DNA of 64,000 nucleotides from Rubripirellula reticaptiva (GCF_007860175.1 NZ_SJPX01000003.1:817380-881379), one strand, 5' to 3'; positions 18,513-27,663 are shown, counted from the first letter of the stretch. Numbers and translations: made by a program. The notes: generated by a model not told the origin, from the letters alone.

Positions 18513-19042
18513 AACGGTCCCTCCGTTTGAAGAGTCCGCCGGGTACATTCGATCAGTTGCAAACGTGTCCGGTGCAACCATTGATAAAACGCACCGACCG
18601 TCCGACCGCTCTGCTGAGCAACTTGCTGAATCTCGACTTCCGGCGAATAGGCAGCTAGCACAAGTTGTCTCTGCTGTTTCGGCAGCTTTTCAAGACATTC
18701 ATCCAACGCCTCACGCTGCGCAGCCAACCATGCTTCACGCCGAGTGGACTCTTCAGCTAATAGGTGAATCACGTCCTCGGAAAGTACATGCCGGTCACGA
18801 CACTTGTCACGTAGCCATCCCAGCGATTCGTATCGAGCGACACGAAACGCCCACTTGCGGAAGCCAGCATGATCGTCCAATTCGTGAAATTTTCGCCACA
18901 GGACAAGTGCGATCCCTTGCATCACATCTGCGGTATCCTGCTGAGTTGGCACCAAACGGCGGACGAACGCCCTAATTGCCGCCTCATTCGCTGTAAACAG
19001 CGTCAGGAAAACCTCGTTTTTGTTCGCAGTTTCTTCGTCCAT
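18509..19042 (-). CDS. ECF RNA polymerase sigma factor (planctomycete type)
   Basis: This 177-residue sigma-70 family protein of the extracytoplasmic-function class has region 2 at about 12-80 (FVRRLVPTQQDTADVMQGIALVLWRKF, FRKWAFRVARYESLGWLRD). Region 4 lies at about 115-165 (LEKLPKQQRQLVLAAYSPE, VAQQSGRTVGAFYQWLHRTR). The ATG at 19042 has GGAG about ten bases upstream and is preferred over an in-frame TTG at 19066. The stop overlaps the FecR gene start (ATGA), so the two should be co-translated. It probably drives its own cluster, but no promoter motif could be confirmed. Confidence 0.92.
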   Translation of the reverse strand: MDEETANKNEVFLTLFTANEAAIRAFVRRLVPTQQDTADVMQGIALVLWRKFHELDDHAGFRKWAFRVARYESLGWLRDKCRDRHVLSEDVIHLLAEESTRREAWLAAQREALDECLEKLPKQQRQLVLAAYSPEVEIQQVAQQSGRTVGAFYQWLHRTRLQLIECTRRTLQTEGPL

Positions 19043-19066
19043 GCCCACTACACTCCACCAACCCAA

Positions 19067-19814
19067 TCGTTTTTACGAAAAAAACGTTTCGAATCTTCCG
19101 CCGCATACTATCGAGTTGCCGATGGATCGCGTCTTCACGAATCCATCAGTATAAGAGCTAGTAGTTAGCCGATCATCGGGTAGCGATGCGATTCAGATCG
19201 AACGAAGCACATCACCCTGAACGCAAACTTTCTGAATCCATGGCTGGGCACCGGGCCGGAACAGGTGCCAAAAAAGAATCCCGTGTGAGTCAGAGAGCGA
19301 ACGCCCCGAGCCTCAAAGCTCAGCCCAACACATCACCCCAAAAGCGGTGAGAATCCCGGCTGATTCTATCGGCCAAAATGCTCCAAAATCGGTTAATCGG
19401 CGGCGTCAGCCCGTCTTGGCCCATTTCCGTGACCTCAATCGCAGATAGCGGGCTCGGACATTGGACGTCGTAACGACGATCGGCATTCCGCCGATTTCGG
19501 CATGGTCGACGGCCAAGTTGTGGTCCGATTGAGACTTCAACAACGGCGTAAACGTTGCGAAGTCAGCCTAATCGGATGCATCCAATCGAAAGAAACATGG
19601 GAATGCGTAAGAACGAGGTTGGTTTGGATTGAAGCTCAAGATCGCGGGAACAACGGCAACACAAGCCAATAAACGTAGCGTCTCAGATTGTGAGGGAGCA
19701 TTGGGATCGGACGGTTGAGAGCAAGCGTGGCCATGTTGGGCGGACAGTCTACTCTGTTTTCGTCGCCTTCGCCGAACGTTCCGCCAACTGCAACTGCAAC
19801 TGCAACCCGTCCAG
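19067..19814. other. 748-bp gene-free region with short hairpins and a hexamer repeat
   Basis: No convincing gene is visible. Two perfect six-base-stem hairpins are present: AGAATC-GATTCT at 19350-19367, and ATCGGC-GCCGAT at 19479-19495. Neither is followed by a T-run. The hexamer CAACTG is repeated three times plus CAAC at 19785-19806. The right half of the upstream promoter of the sigma-FecR unit must also lie here. No tRNA or known riboswitch pattern was recognised. Confidence 0.5.
19785..19806. repeat. CAACTG hexamer repeat, 3.7 copies
   Basis: Three exact CAACTG units are followed by CAAC, immediately downstream of the orphan gene ending at 19815 on the minus strand. It is short and could be coincidental. 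Confidence 0.6.
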
Positions 19815-20696
19815 CTAGGCGGCGCCGTTGTCCCGAAGGTCTTGCTGGAACGTTGTCCAGAAATCCATGTCGCGTGCATAGCGATCCGGATCGATCTGGT
19901 TTTTGAAATAATCCAGATGTTCCATCCAGTCCTGAGTCACCTTAACGTATGAATAGTCGTCGGCGGTCATTGGGTTGACGAAGTCGGGGTGTCCCGGAGC
20001 GCGCGAAGAAACGACTCTGCCATCCGCGTCGGTGATGAAGTTTGCAAATAGCACCGGCAACTTCATTTCGAGTTCGTAGATCATCCGCTGTTCAAATGGC
20101 ATGCCATCGGTTGCCTGTTCCCACGCGGCGGTCACTGTGGCCGGAGTCGTGCTGTCGGGAAAGCGAATGCCGTAGGCAGCACCGGATTGCGTCAGACCGT
20201 CGCGATTGAGATCGACTTGCGCGGCCGGCGGGATCAACAGGTTCAGCGCTCCCTCTTCGGTCAGCGAGTCGACCTGGATCCCATCCGCTAACCAATGTGC
20301 ATTTTGCACAGCCTTTAACTCATCCTCGGACAGGCTTTTCAAAAAGGACTTCGGTTCGATGTAGGCTCCCGCGTCGTACGCCTTGGCTAATACGTTGCCG
20401 AAGGTGTCACCGAGATCGGCTGGCGCTTCTTTGCTGGCGTATCGTCCAAGCAGTTCGGTCCGGTACCAACTATCCCATGAGGCTTGGACTCGATCTGCCA
20501 ATGGGGCAATGCCACCTGCTACGTCGAGCGAGTGGTCCGTCGAGTCGGTCGTTTCAGAGACTTCTGCCGACGCATAGCCCACTCGCCCAGCGTTCTGCAG
20601 CACTTCGCTGAAGACGCTCTGCACATTTTTGTCCTGTGCCAGGCGGGCCCGTTGCAGCGTCATCACACCTGATTGCCGGCCATCGATCTTCAACAC
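19815..20696 (-). CDS. Conserved-looking hypothetical protein
   Basis: I do not recognise the family. The start is best placed at the GTG at 20696, because GGAGG lies four bases upstream (seven bases before the adjacent TTG); the open frame goes back to another GTG at 20711. The product of about 293 residues has no signal peptide or transmembrane helix. It is acidic, and its segments look helical (LKSLSEDELKAVQNAHWLAD, DDYSYVKVTQDWMEHLDYF). A short DLNRDGLT loop resembles an EF-hand-like calcium site. It stands alone, with long or moderate gaps on both sides, and its codon use resembles its neighbours. Confidence 0.68.
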   Translation of the reverse strand: MLKIDGRQSGVMTLQRARLAQDKNVQSVFSEVLQNAGRVGYASAEVSETTDSTDHSLDVAGGIAPLADRVQASWDSWYRTELLGRYASKEAPADLGDTFGNVLAKAYDAGAYIEPKSFLKSLSEDELKAVQNAHWLADGIQVDSLTEEGALNLLIPPAAQVDLNRDGLTQSGAAYGIRFPDSTTPATVTAAWEQATDGMPFEQRMIYELEMKLPVLFANFITDADGRVVSSRAPGHPDFVNPMTADDYSYVKVTQDWMEHLDYFKNQIDPDRYARDMDFWTTFQQDLRDNGAA

Positions 20697-20809
20697 AGAA
20701 CCTCCGAACACGCATGTAGCTTTTCAACGTTCTGATCGGCGTTTCCATGAACAGTTCTGTTGCGAAATTTTTCCTGTTGTGCCGATTTTATGCTCTGGTA
20801 GGGCGACGC

Positions 20810-21976
20810 CTACGATTTCCCCGTCGGTTGCTGGCTGAGTGCAAGGGTTAGGCGGATAGCGTTGGCGAGGCGTTCAGCGGCGCGAGTTTCATTGATCGGG
20901 GCAACGCTAGTGGATGATTCTGGATCGGGTGCGTTGATCGCTTTCAAAATCAGACAGGTGTGATCGCAAAGTTTGTTGACGCTGATCAGTTTGGCGAGTC
21001 CCGCGTGATGGACGACCAGAATATCGCTGGGACGCAGAAACAGTTGCCATTGTTTGCGGAATTCGTCAGCCGAAACGGCTGACTGTATTTGCGACGCCGA
21101 CAGCTGCAGTCGATTTGCAAAGTACGAGTCGTTCAGACAATCGTTTTCAATGGCCATCTCGAATGTCTCGCCGCTACTCATCCGCTGCGCCATCCAATAG
21201 ACAGGCTTGGCGGGATGTTTGGGACGAGGTTGATCATCGGTCGATCGATAGTCTCCTTGTTCCTGTTCGCCGTAGACCACCACGATGTTCTCTTGCGATC
21301 CCAGCAAGGCTCGGGGTGTGTTGGGTGCCCCCACCGTACGACGCGTGTTGGCACGCCAGTTCGATTTAGGGCATTTCAGTTGTTGGTCGACCATTGCGTG
21401 GAACGTTGCCATCAACTGGTCCAATTGTTCGCGGACAGTGGCCGACTCCGGTTCATTCTGCTGTAACGCAGCGACGACGGCTTCAAGAGTCGACAACGCA
21501 TGGTCGTTGGGTTCCCGACGGATTCGGTATTGGCCAGGTTGGGGAGGCGCCAGTCGAACGCGTGGTAGCGACGAGAGACCGGGCACGTCACGCATCAGCG
21601 TCTTGGTGTGGTGCCATGTACCATCCAGCACCACAAGTTGAGTTGGGCGATCAGCCAAGTCAAAATCGCCGATCAGCGGCACATCATCACCTGGGTAGAG
21701 TACGACTGTGTTGGCATCAAGCTTCGTTTCCGCAAATTGGCGGGCCAATTCCGGCGTGTGGTTCACGATCAGACGGCACCGTTTTAGTGCCATGTTGACG
21801 ATCCGCGCAGTATTGAACGGGTGCTCACGTTCACGGCGATGCTGCAGAATCAGCACGTTGGTTTGATTGTCAACCGATGGTACCGAATCACAGTAGCAAC
21901 GATCCATCGGTCGAAAGCAACGGACACAGCGGATCGCATAAGGAACTGCAGTTTCGGTATCTTGCGATTCACGCAT
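20810..21976 (-). CDS. DTW-domain tRNA aminocarboxypropyltransferase-like protein with extra C-terminal domain
   Basis: Residues about 13-205 form a DTW domain, the family of TapT/YfiP and human DTWD1/2, which transfer a 3-amino-3-carboxypropyl group from S-adenosylmethionine to tRNA uridine. The zinc-type cysteines are C17, C20, C27 and C29, and the signature is VVLDGTWHHTK (118-121 DGTW). Residues about 210-388 form a second, unrecognised domain (NIVVVYGEQEQ, PVYWMAQRMSSGETFE, FLRPSDILVVHHAGLAKLI). The standard family is ~200-250 residues, so this is a fusion. The gene start overlaps the transglutaminase stop by one base (TGATG), implying co-translation. The tRNA substrate is inferred from the family. 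Confidence 0.85.
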   Translation of the reverse strand: MRESQDTETAVPYAIRCVRCFRPMDRCYCDSVPSVDNQTNVLILQHRREREHPFNTARIVNMALKRCRLIVNHTPELARQFAETKLDANTVVLYPGDDVPLIGDFDLADRPTQLVVLDGTWHHTKTLMRDVPGLSSLPRVRLAPPQPGQYRIRREPNDHALSTLEAVVAALQQNEPESATVREQLDQLMATFHAMVDQQLKCPKSNWRANTRRTVGAPNTPRALLGSQENIVVVYGEQEQGDYRSTDDQPRPKHPAKPVYWMAQRMSSGETFEMAIENDCLNDSYFANRLQLSASQIQSAVSADEFRKQWQLFLRPSDILVVHHAGLAKLISVNKLCDHTCLILKAINAPDPESSTSVAPINETRAAERLANAIRLTLALSQQPTGKS

Positions 21977-22908
21977 CAGACCGTGTCGACCAATTCGATC
22001 GGCTCTACATCTACGCTTACTCGCAGCGACGTCGTGCCACCGCCCAGCACGACGCCCCGCATTGGGCTAACGTCGCTGTAGTCTCGGCCGACGCAAATCG
22101 GAATGTGCTGCGAGCCGACAAAGCACGCATTCGTTGGGTCGCAACCGATCCAACCGTGAGCTTCGCCTGAGTACACGCTCAACCAAGCATGGGACTCATC
22201 GGCGCCTACCATGCGATCAACCCCTTTCATCGGGATCGTTCGCAAATAACCGCTGACATAACGTGCTGGAATCCCAAGCGATCGGAGGCAGGCAATTTGG
22301 ACGTGAGCAAAGTCTTGGCAAACACCTGCTTTGATTTCAAACGCCTTTTCGGTGGTGGTGTTCACGTCTGTCGCGTCTGAATCGTACTTGAATTCACGAT
22401 GGATTCGCTGGGTCAGATCTAAGCTTGATGCCAAAATCCCTCGCCCGGGCGTGAACGATTTGCTAGCGTAGGACGCGAACAAATCCGAAACCGAGATTCG
22501 AGGCGAGTCGCAACGGTATTCGAGGATTCGTAGTGGCATGTGCAACGGTGGACGCGACTGCGCGGCGATCGTTTCCCACGGAATGTCGTCATTGAATACC
22601 GGCTGACCGGCATCTTGGTGAATGGGTGAAATACTAACAGTCGCGACCGTCACATCACTGCTGGCGACGACTTTCAATTCGCGGTGCAACGATTCGATAG
22701 CGAACGAGTAAACGTGGTTGCCGAAGTAGTCGTTGTGTTCGAAGACGCTATCAGGTTTCGGATGGATCGCGATTGTCGACGAGTGAACCGTCATGCGTCC
22801 GCCGGTGCGTGGTTGCATTCGCAATTGGTTTTGGCAAATCGCAACCGCGTCGCTGTACGAATAATGCGTACGATGAGAAATGCGATATCGAATAGGAGTG
22901 TCGGACAC
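21976..22908 (-). CDS. Transglutaminase-like cysteine protease homologue
   Basis: This 310-residue cytoplasmic protein has the bacterial transglutaminase N-terminal beta domain (about 5-85, RYRISHRTHYSYSDAV). The catalytic transglutaminase/papain-like core follows, with the full triad: C197 in AGVCQDFAHV, H240 in ADESHAWLSVY, and D257 in GCDPTNAC. It has no signal peptide. In many bacteria this protein is encoded with a circularly permuted ATP-grasp and an alpha-E protein, and here it lies 5 bp after that fusion gene. The set is thought to make and break peptide or amide bonds on an unknown target; activity here is inferred from the intact triad. Confidence 0.9.
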   Translation of the reverse strand: MSDTPIRYRISHRTHYSYSDAVAICQNQLRMQPRTGGRMTVHSSTIAIHPKPDSVFEHNDYFGNHVYSFAIESLHRELKVVASSDVTVATVSISPIHQDAGQPVFNDDIPWETIAAQSRPPLHMPLRILEYRCDSPRISVSDLFASYASKSFTPGRGILASSLDLTQRIHREFKYDSDATDVNTTTEKAFEIKAGVCQDFAHVQIACLRSLGIPARYVSGYLRTIPMKGVDRMVGADESHAWLSVYSGEAHGWIGCDPTNACFVGSQHIPICVGRDYSDVSPMRGVVLGGGTTSLRVSVDVEPIELVDTV

Positions 22909-22913
22909 GATTG

Positions 22914-25466
22914 TTATTTAGCTTCTTTCGAGTGCAACAATGAAACCGTTGGTGAAACGCCCGTCAACGATTGCGTGGTTCCAGTATGAATCAGGTATCG
23001 CGCGGCGATCGCGTTCGAAAGCTCCGGTAATCCATCCAGAATATGTTCAAGCAAGCGATTCAGTTGGACACGGCGATCACTGTCGCCACTGTTTGATAGA
23101 ACGTTAGGGTCCGCCATTCGCAAATGGTGCAGCATGTCGAATGCAATTTTTTCGTCGACGCCTAAACCAACAACACGTTTGCCGTTGGGCAGTTGCTCGA
23201 AGACTCGCGCGATCTCGTCCAACTGATAGCGGATCGATCGCGGATTCGATTCGTCGGTGACAAGCAAGTCCAACGTCGGCGCAACTTGCACTAGATTCAA
23301 ATATCGGGACCGATACGTCATCAAGCTGTCTGACGTTTCCAAGACGGCTTCGCAAATTGCTCGCTCGCCCTCGCCAACCGGTACTAGGGTGGCCGACAAC
23401 AACTCGGCTGTTTGATAAGCCCGCTCGATTCGTCGACCAATTTCCAGAAATTGCCATGCGTGCGTGCGAGTAAAACTTTCGCTTATCACGCCGGCGAAGG
23501 CTAGTAGGTCGCCGATCAAGCCGTTCATCCGTTCGATCAGTCGACCGATGGTTCGTTCGGCAAGAGGCGCGTTCAAGTCGGCCTCGGCATGCTGGATGAT
23601 TCGATACGCGTCGATCGACAGACGGTCTCGAACGATTGACGCATTATGAACGACCGATCGAATCGTGCTCTGCAGTCCACGCGGCTGGCTGACGTCGAGC
23701 ACCGACGCTGGCAAGATGTCTTCCAATTTCGGCATCGCCACTTCGAGAGGTGCGATCGCGTAGTCAGGTTCGATTTGGCCGATTGCAGCTAGCGCGGCGA
23801 TCAGGCGGGGAACTTCGGGCAATGCATCGAGTTCGTTTTCGCTAGCCAGTCGAATCAGTGTCGATCGCAGCAGCCGCGCGATCGACTCGCCGCGTTCAGC
23901 GTACCGTCCTAGCCAGAACAGATGCTCAGCGACACGGCTGGGGAGTTCGTCACCAGAACGTTTCAAGACGATTGTTGCGTCGGGTGACGGCAGCAGGGTG
24001 GTTTCATTGTCGACCGGTTGATCACTGGCAACCCAAACATCTTGCGTCAATTGGCCGCTGGTTCCTGATCGCCCCAGTTGATTCTCGGTCGGACTAAGTC
24101 TCGCCATCGCGCCCGGCAGAACCTCGACACCCCGATTGGTTTGTAACTGAAAACACCGAAGCGCGACGTGCCACGGTTGCCAGTGGTTGTCCTTCCAAAC
24201 CGGTGTGGTGCTGTGGAGCAGTTTTTCTTGAGCCACATAATTAAACGGTTTTCGTTTGATCGCAGCAACAAGTTCCTTGCGTGCTTCGATTGAAAGCTCT
24301 GATGCAATGATTGGCGGTGCGGAGTTTTCGCCGAATGCGTTGCGAACCGACAGTGTTTCAAGATTGGCGAGGACAAAATTAAGCTCGGTCGCGCCACCGC
24401 ACCAATAGGTTGCAACTGATGGCAAAGTCAGTTTTTCCGAAAACAAAAACTCATTCGCGCCCGCTAGGAACGGCATCAGGGCCGGCGTCTGTGCCATGAC
24501 ACTTCCAATCGCATTGGCGACGGCGACGTGGCCGCCGCGAACTGACCGCAGCAAACCGGAAACGCCTTCTCGCGATGTCTCACCCAATTCAAGTGGGTCG
24601 CATTTACGATCCGAAACATGTCGCCACAGAACTTCGATTGGAAGCAGGCCACCGAGTGTCTTCAAATTCAGTTGGCCGCCACGAATGGCCAAGTCGGTGC
24701 CTTGGACAAGCGTCAGCCCCAAATATCGAGCGAGATATGCATCTTCGAAGCCTCGGTAACTGTCTTCGCCTCGAGTCAGGAGCGCAACTCGTGGATTGTC
24801 TCGCATTTCGGGGGCGAGCGACCGTAGGTGATTGCGAAGCGATTCGAAAAACTTAGCCAATCGACGCGTGCTGCCCTGACGAACCAAGTGCGGAAACACA
24901 CGGCTGGTGATAATCCGATTTTCAAGCAAGTAACCCAACCCGCTGGGGGCTCGCGTTCGGTCACTGACAACCCACCATGAACCGTCCGACGCGCGAGCAA
25001 TGTCAGTCGCGGTGATGTGCAGTCGGATCCCGCCGAGGCTTGGCAAATTGTGATAAGCGCGTTGGAACATTGGGTTGGCGGCCAAAATTTCCGCCGGGAT
25101 GATCCGTTCTTTGATCAGTCGCTGCCGGCCGAGTAAATCTTTTAAGACCGCTTCGAGCAGGCGGGTGCGTTGGGCCAACCCCGACTCTAGCTTTGCCCAG
25201 GCCGACGAGTCGATGATCAGAGGAACCGCTGACAGATTCCAAGGACGGTTCTGGCTCCCTTCGGCGTCTTCGAACATGAAAGTCGTCCCATGTTCGCTAA
25301 GCAATTGGTCGATCGTCGACGTTCGCTCGGACATCCCATTGATGCCCAAAGTTTCGATGTGTTTCGCAAACGTCTCCCACGATGGGCGCATTGTCCCGTC
25401 ACCCGCTTTACATTCGTCGTACCGATCAACGGCTGGTCGGTATTCGTCGAGCGAAAATTTCGTCAT
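22914..25466 (-). CDS. Circularly permuted ATP-grasp / alpha-E fusion protein
   Basis: The ~850-residue product joins two domains usually encoded separately. Residues about 30-510 are a type 2 circularly permuted ATP-grasp (SRTRAPSGLGYLLENR, LTRGEDSYRGFEDAYLARYLG, KTLGGLLPIEVLWRHVSD, MPFLAGANEFL), a predicted amide-bond-forming ligase. Residues about 520-830 are an alpha-E helical domain (RVAEHLFWLGRYAERGE, FTRTHAWQFLEIGRRIERAYQ). The start is chosen at the ATG at 25466; an in-frame TTG at 25481 is the alternative, and neither has a clear ribosome-binding site. It is the first gene of the three-gene unit. The substrate is unknown. Confidence 0.9.
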   Translation of the reverse strand: MTKFSLDEYRPAVDRYDECKAGDGTMRPSWETFAKHIETLGINGMSERTSTIDQLLSEHGTTFMFEDAEGSQNRPWNLSAVPLIIDSSAWAKLESGLAQRTRLLEAVLKDLLGRQRLIKERIIPAEILAANPMFQRAYHNLPSLGGIRLHITATDIARASDGSWWVVSDRTRAPSGLGYLLENRIITSRVFPHLVRQGSTRRLAKFFESLRNHLRSLAPEMRDNPRVALLTRGEDSYRGFEDAYLARYLGLTLVQGTDLAIRGGQLNLKTLGGLLPIEVLWRHVSDRKCDPLELGETSREGVSGLLRSVRGGHVAVANAIGSVMAQTPALMPFLAGANEFLFSEKLTLPSVATYWCGGATELNFVLANLETLSVRNAFGENSAPPIIASELSIEARKELVAAIKRKPFNYVAQEKLLHSTTPVWKDNHWQPWHVALRCFQLQTNRGVEVLPGAMARLSPTENQLGRSGTSGQLTQDVWVASDQPVDNETTLLPSPDATIVLKRSGDELPSRVAEHLFWLGRYAERGESIARLLRSTLIRLASENELDALPEVPRLIAALAAIGQIEPDYAIAPLEVAMPKLEDILPASVLDVSQPRGLQSTIRSVVHNASIVRDRLSIDAYRIIQHAEADLNAPLAERTIGRLIERMNGLIGDLLAFAGVISESFTRTHAWQFLEIGRRIERAYQTAELLSATLVPVGEGERAICEAVLETSDSLMTYRSRYLNLVQVAPTLDLLVTDESNPRSIRYQLDEIARVFEQLPNGKRVVGLGVDEKIAFDMLHHLRMADPNVLSNSGDSDRRVQLNRLLEHILDGLPELSNAIAARYLIHTGTTQSLTGVSPTVSLLHSKEAK

Positions 25467-25600
25467 GACGGGGGGATTCAAAGCCTGAGTGCCTATTGCG
25501 GTGGGAATGTCGAAGTTGTGGCACCATATATATCTGAATCCGGCGCCGGTGGTAACGGCGCAGTTTTGAGAAGGCCGTTTGCTCGGCTAGACTGATTCGT
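25467..25600. promoter_or_regulatory. Divergent promoter region
   Basis: 134 bp separate the divergently oriented ATP-grasp/alpha-E gene and the acyl-CoA dehydrogenase-like gene, so promoters for both must lie here. An AT-rich CATATATATCTG lies near 25525. No exact -35/-10 pair could be assigned. Confidence 0.4.
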
Positions 25601-26710
25601 ATGAAGACAAATGAAGCACAAATTGACTCGCCAAGCGCCAATTCGATGGACGCTCTGTGCGACGCACTGCGTCATTCGGCTTCGCGATGGCAGACCAATG
25701 CGGATTGGCCAGGCGAGTCGTTGGCGTTGTGCGGTTTAGCGGGAGTTTACCGGTGGTTCTTGCCTCAAAGCGAGGGTGGGATAGGGTGGTCCGCCGAAGA
25801 CCAAACGCGTGGCTATCTGCGATTGGCGGAAGCTGATTTTACAACCACGTTTGTGATCACCCAGTACATGGGCGCAATCCGCCGAATCATGAGCAGCGGT
25901 AACCATGCGATGATCGACCATTGGATCGAGCGTTTGGTCAGTGGCGAACAATTTGGGACCGTGGGAGTCAGCCATCTGACCACGAGCCGCCGCCACTTGA
26001 GCCGCCCCGCGATGTTGGCGACAGAAACGGCGTCTGGGTTTTGTCTCGATGGCCTGTCGCCGTGGGTGACCGGTGCGCCGCACGCAGACATGTTCGTCGT
26101 CGGAGCGACGATGGCGGATGGTCGCGAAATCCTAGCCGCAGTCCCAGCGAGCACGCCCGGGATTGTCGCCGGAAAAGGGATCAATTTGATCGCCCTGTCG
26201 GCCAGCTGTACCGATCAAGTCAGGTTTGACAGCGTAGCGATTGATCGCGAATGGGTTTTGGCCGGTCCCGCCGAGAACGTGATGAGCGTGGGCAGTGGTG
26301 GAAGTACGGGCGGACTGCAGACGTCAACTTTGGCGGTCGGTGTGTCACGGGCGGCAACGAACTTTTTGGCTGACGAAGCAACCCGGCGACCCGAGTTGCG
26401 GCAAGTCAGCGCCGGATTGACTCGAGAGCTAGATCAGTTGCAGGTAGCGCTGATCCAAGCCGGACGTGGCGACGATACGGCTACGAATTGCGATCCGTCA
26501 ATCATCCGAGGCGACGCCAACCGATTGGTGATGCGAACCACTCAGGCGGCATTAGTTGCCGCGAAAGGCGCCGGCTTTATCGAAGGGCATTTGGCGGGAC
26601 GCTTATGTCAGCAAGCATTGTTTTTCTTGGTCTGGAGCTGTCCGCCGCCGGTAAGTCAGTCGCATCTGTGCGAGTTGGCGGGCATCGAGCAGATGGATCC
26701 GTGGCAATAG
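25601..26710 (+). CDS. Acyl-CoA dehydrogenase family protein
   Basis: This 369-residue protein matches the flavin-dependent acyl-CoA dehydrogenase fold. The N-terminal helical part carries the RWFLPQSEGGIGWS segment, and a central beta-domain (EQFGTVGVSHLTTSRR, GFCLDGLSPWVTGAPHADMFVVGA) binds flavin and substrate. The C-terminal helical bundle (GGLQTSTLAVGVSRAATNFL) is close to family length. The catalytic glutamate could not be assigned with confidence. No other fatty-acid oxidation gene is adjacent, so the substrate is unknown and a non-canonical role is possible. The gene is transcribed divergently from the ATP-grasp/alpha-E gene and converges on the DUF1853 gene, 8 bp away. Confidence 0.8.
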   Translation: MKTNEAQIDSPSANSMDALCDALRHSASRWQTNADWPGESLALCGLAGVYRWFLPQSEGGIGWSAEDQTRGYLRLAEADFTTTFVITQYMGAIRRIMSSGNHAMIDHWIERLVSGEQFGTVGVSHLTTSRRHLSRPAMLATETASGFCLDGLSPWVTGAPHADMFVVGATMADGREILAAVPASTPGIVAGKGINLIALSASCTDQVRFDSVAIDREWVLAGPAENVMSVGSGGSTGGLQTSTLAVGVSRAATNFLADEATRRPELRQVSAGLTRELDQLQVALIQAGRGDDTATNCDPSIIRGDANRLVMRTTQAALVAAKGAGFIEGHLAGRLCQQALFFLVWSCPPPVSQSHLCELAGIEQMDPWQ

Positions 26711-26718
26711 CATTGTTT

Positions 26719-27552
26719 CTAGCGGCTAAGCACAAAGAAGCGTTCGGCTTCAATCATCGCGCCATCGCGATGGATCAATCGAGTAGCCAGAACCGGTGTT
26801 GGGTCTGACGCAAAGCGGTGCTCAACTTTCTCGGTGAACTCGGCTAGGTCCAATACTCGGATGTCGTCTGGATCGGTCGTTTGATCCGACAACCAGAACG
26901 GCTTCGTGGAAAAGCAGAACATTGCACCGGAGAAACGCTCAGTGTCATTAAGTTCTTGCTGGTGAAAGACGCCGCCTCGGAGGTGGTCGTTTGCCAGTCG
27001 GTTGGGATAGTGTGTTGGTAAAGCGCAGTCGTTTGGATAGAAGATTCGTCCCTTCACGATGGCGTTTCGAACTTGCACGTCTGCGACATGAGTCCTGCTA
27101 AGCGGCAGTTGGTGCGTAAAGATGCGGTCCATCTTTCGCTCGAACGTGTCCTGGCGATTCGGACCAACAAAGTGGCTGCCATCGACGGGATGATCAGGCT
27201 GGTAGAGATAGAACTTGACCGCCACTTCGAGATGATTGAGCTGGTCGTTTTCGTCTCGAAATAGAAAGTCGATCTCGCCGAGTGTCGTCTTGCCACTTCG
27301 GATTGGCATCGCGTGCGTAATCACGTTGACTTTGCGTACGTGGGTTAGCCAATAGAGCACAAGTTTTTCAAAGTACCGACCGACACGGCGAGGCGGCCCG
27401 CCGCTGAAAAAGTGGCTCAGATGATTTACGTCGATTTCAACGGTGGCGACTGGCGCAATCGTTGGTCCGCAGTTGATCAACGCCTTGCTGTTGATGGCCC
27501 AGCAGAGGTCGCGACAAAGTTGTTCACGATTCGCGGGCGGCGGCAACGGCAT
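26719..27552 (-). CDS. DUF1853 protein with PD-(D/E)xK nuclease-like core
   Basis: This 277-residue cytoplasmic protein matches DUF1853. It carries a restriction-endonuclease-like signature: GEIDFLF (E93, D95) followed after about a dozen residues by LEVAVKFYL (E109, K113). These acidic and lysine positions form the metal-dependent active site in PD-(D/E)xK enzymes. A conserved FSGGPPRRVGRYFEKLVLYWL segment precedes it. Whether the protein cuts nucleic acid is untested. It converges on the acyl-CoA dehydrogenase-like gene and is divergent from the ABC export operon. No methylase or defence partner is next to it. Confidence 0.8.
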   Translation of the reverse strand: MPLPPPANREQLCRDLCWAINSKALINCGPTIAPVATVEIDVNHLSHFFSGGPPRRVGRYFEKLVLYWLTHVRKVNVITHAMPIRSGKTTLGEIDFLFRDENDQLNHLEVAVKFYLYQPDHPVDGSHFVGPNRQDTFERKMDRIFTHQLPLSRTHVADVQVRNAIVKGRIFYPNDCALPTHYPNRLANDHLRGGVFHQQELNDTERFSGAMFCFSTKPFWLSDQTTDPDDIRVLDLAEFTEKVEHRFASDPTPVLATRLIHRDGAMIEAERFFVLSR

Positions 27553-27663
27553 TGACGTCTTTCAAGAGAAGGCTGAATGCCAGATGGCAAAAAATGAGTT
27601 GTAGTGCATCCGAGTTGTCGTTCGAATCCTTTTGCAGCGGCTTCGACTCATCCGGTGGGGTGA

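Noticed and set aside
19350-19367. Hairpin AGAATC/GATTCT as a terminator
   Set aside because: No T-run, and it is not next to a gene end; it lies in the middle of a gene-free stretch.
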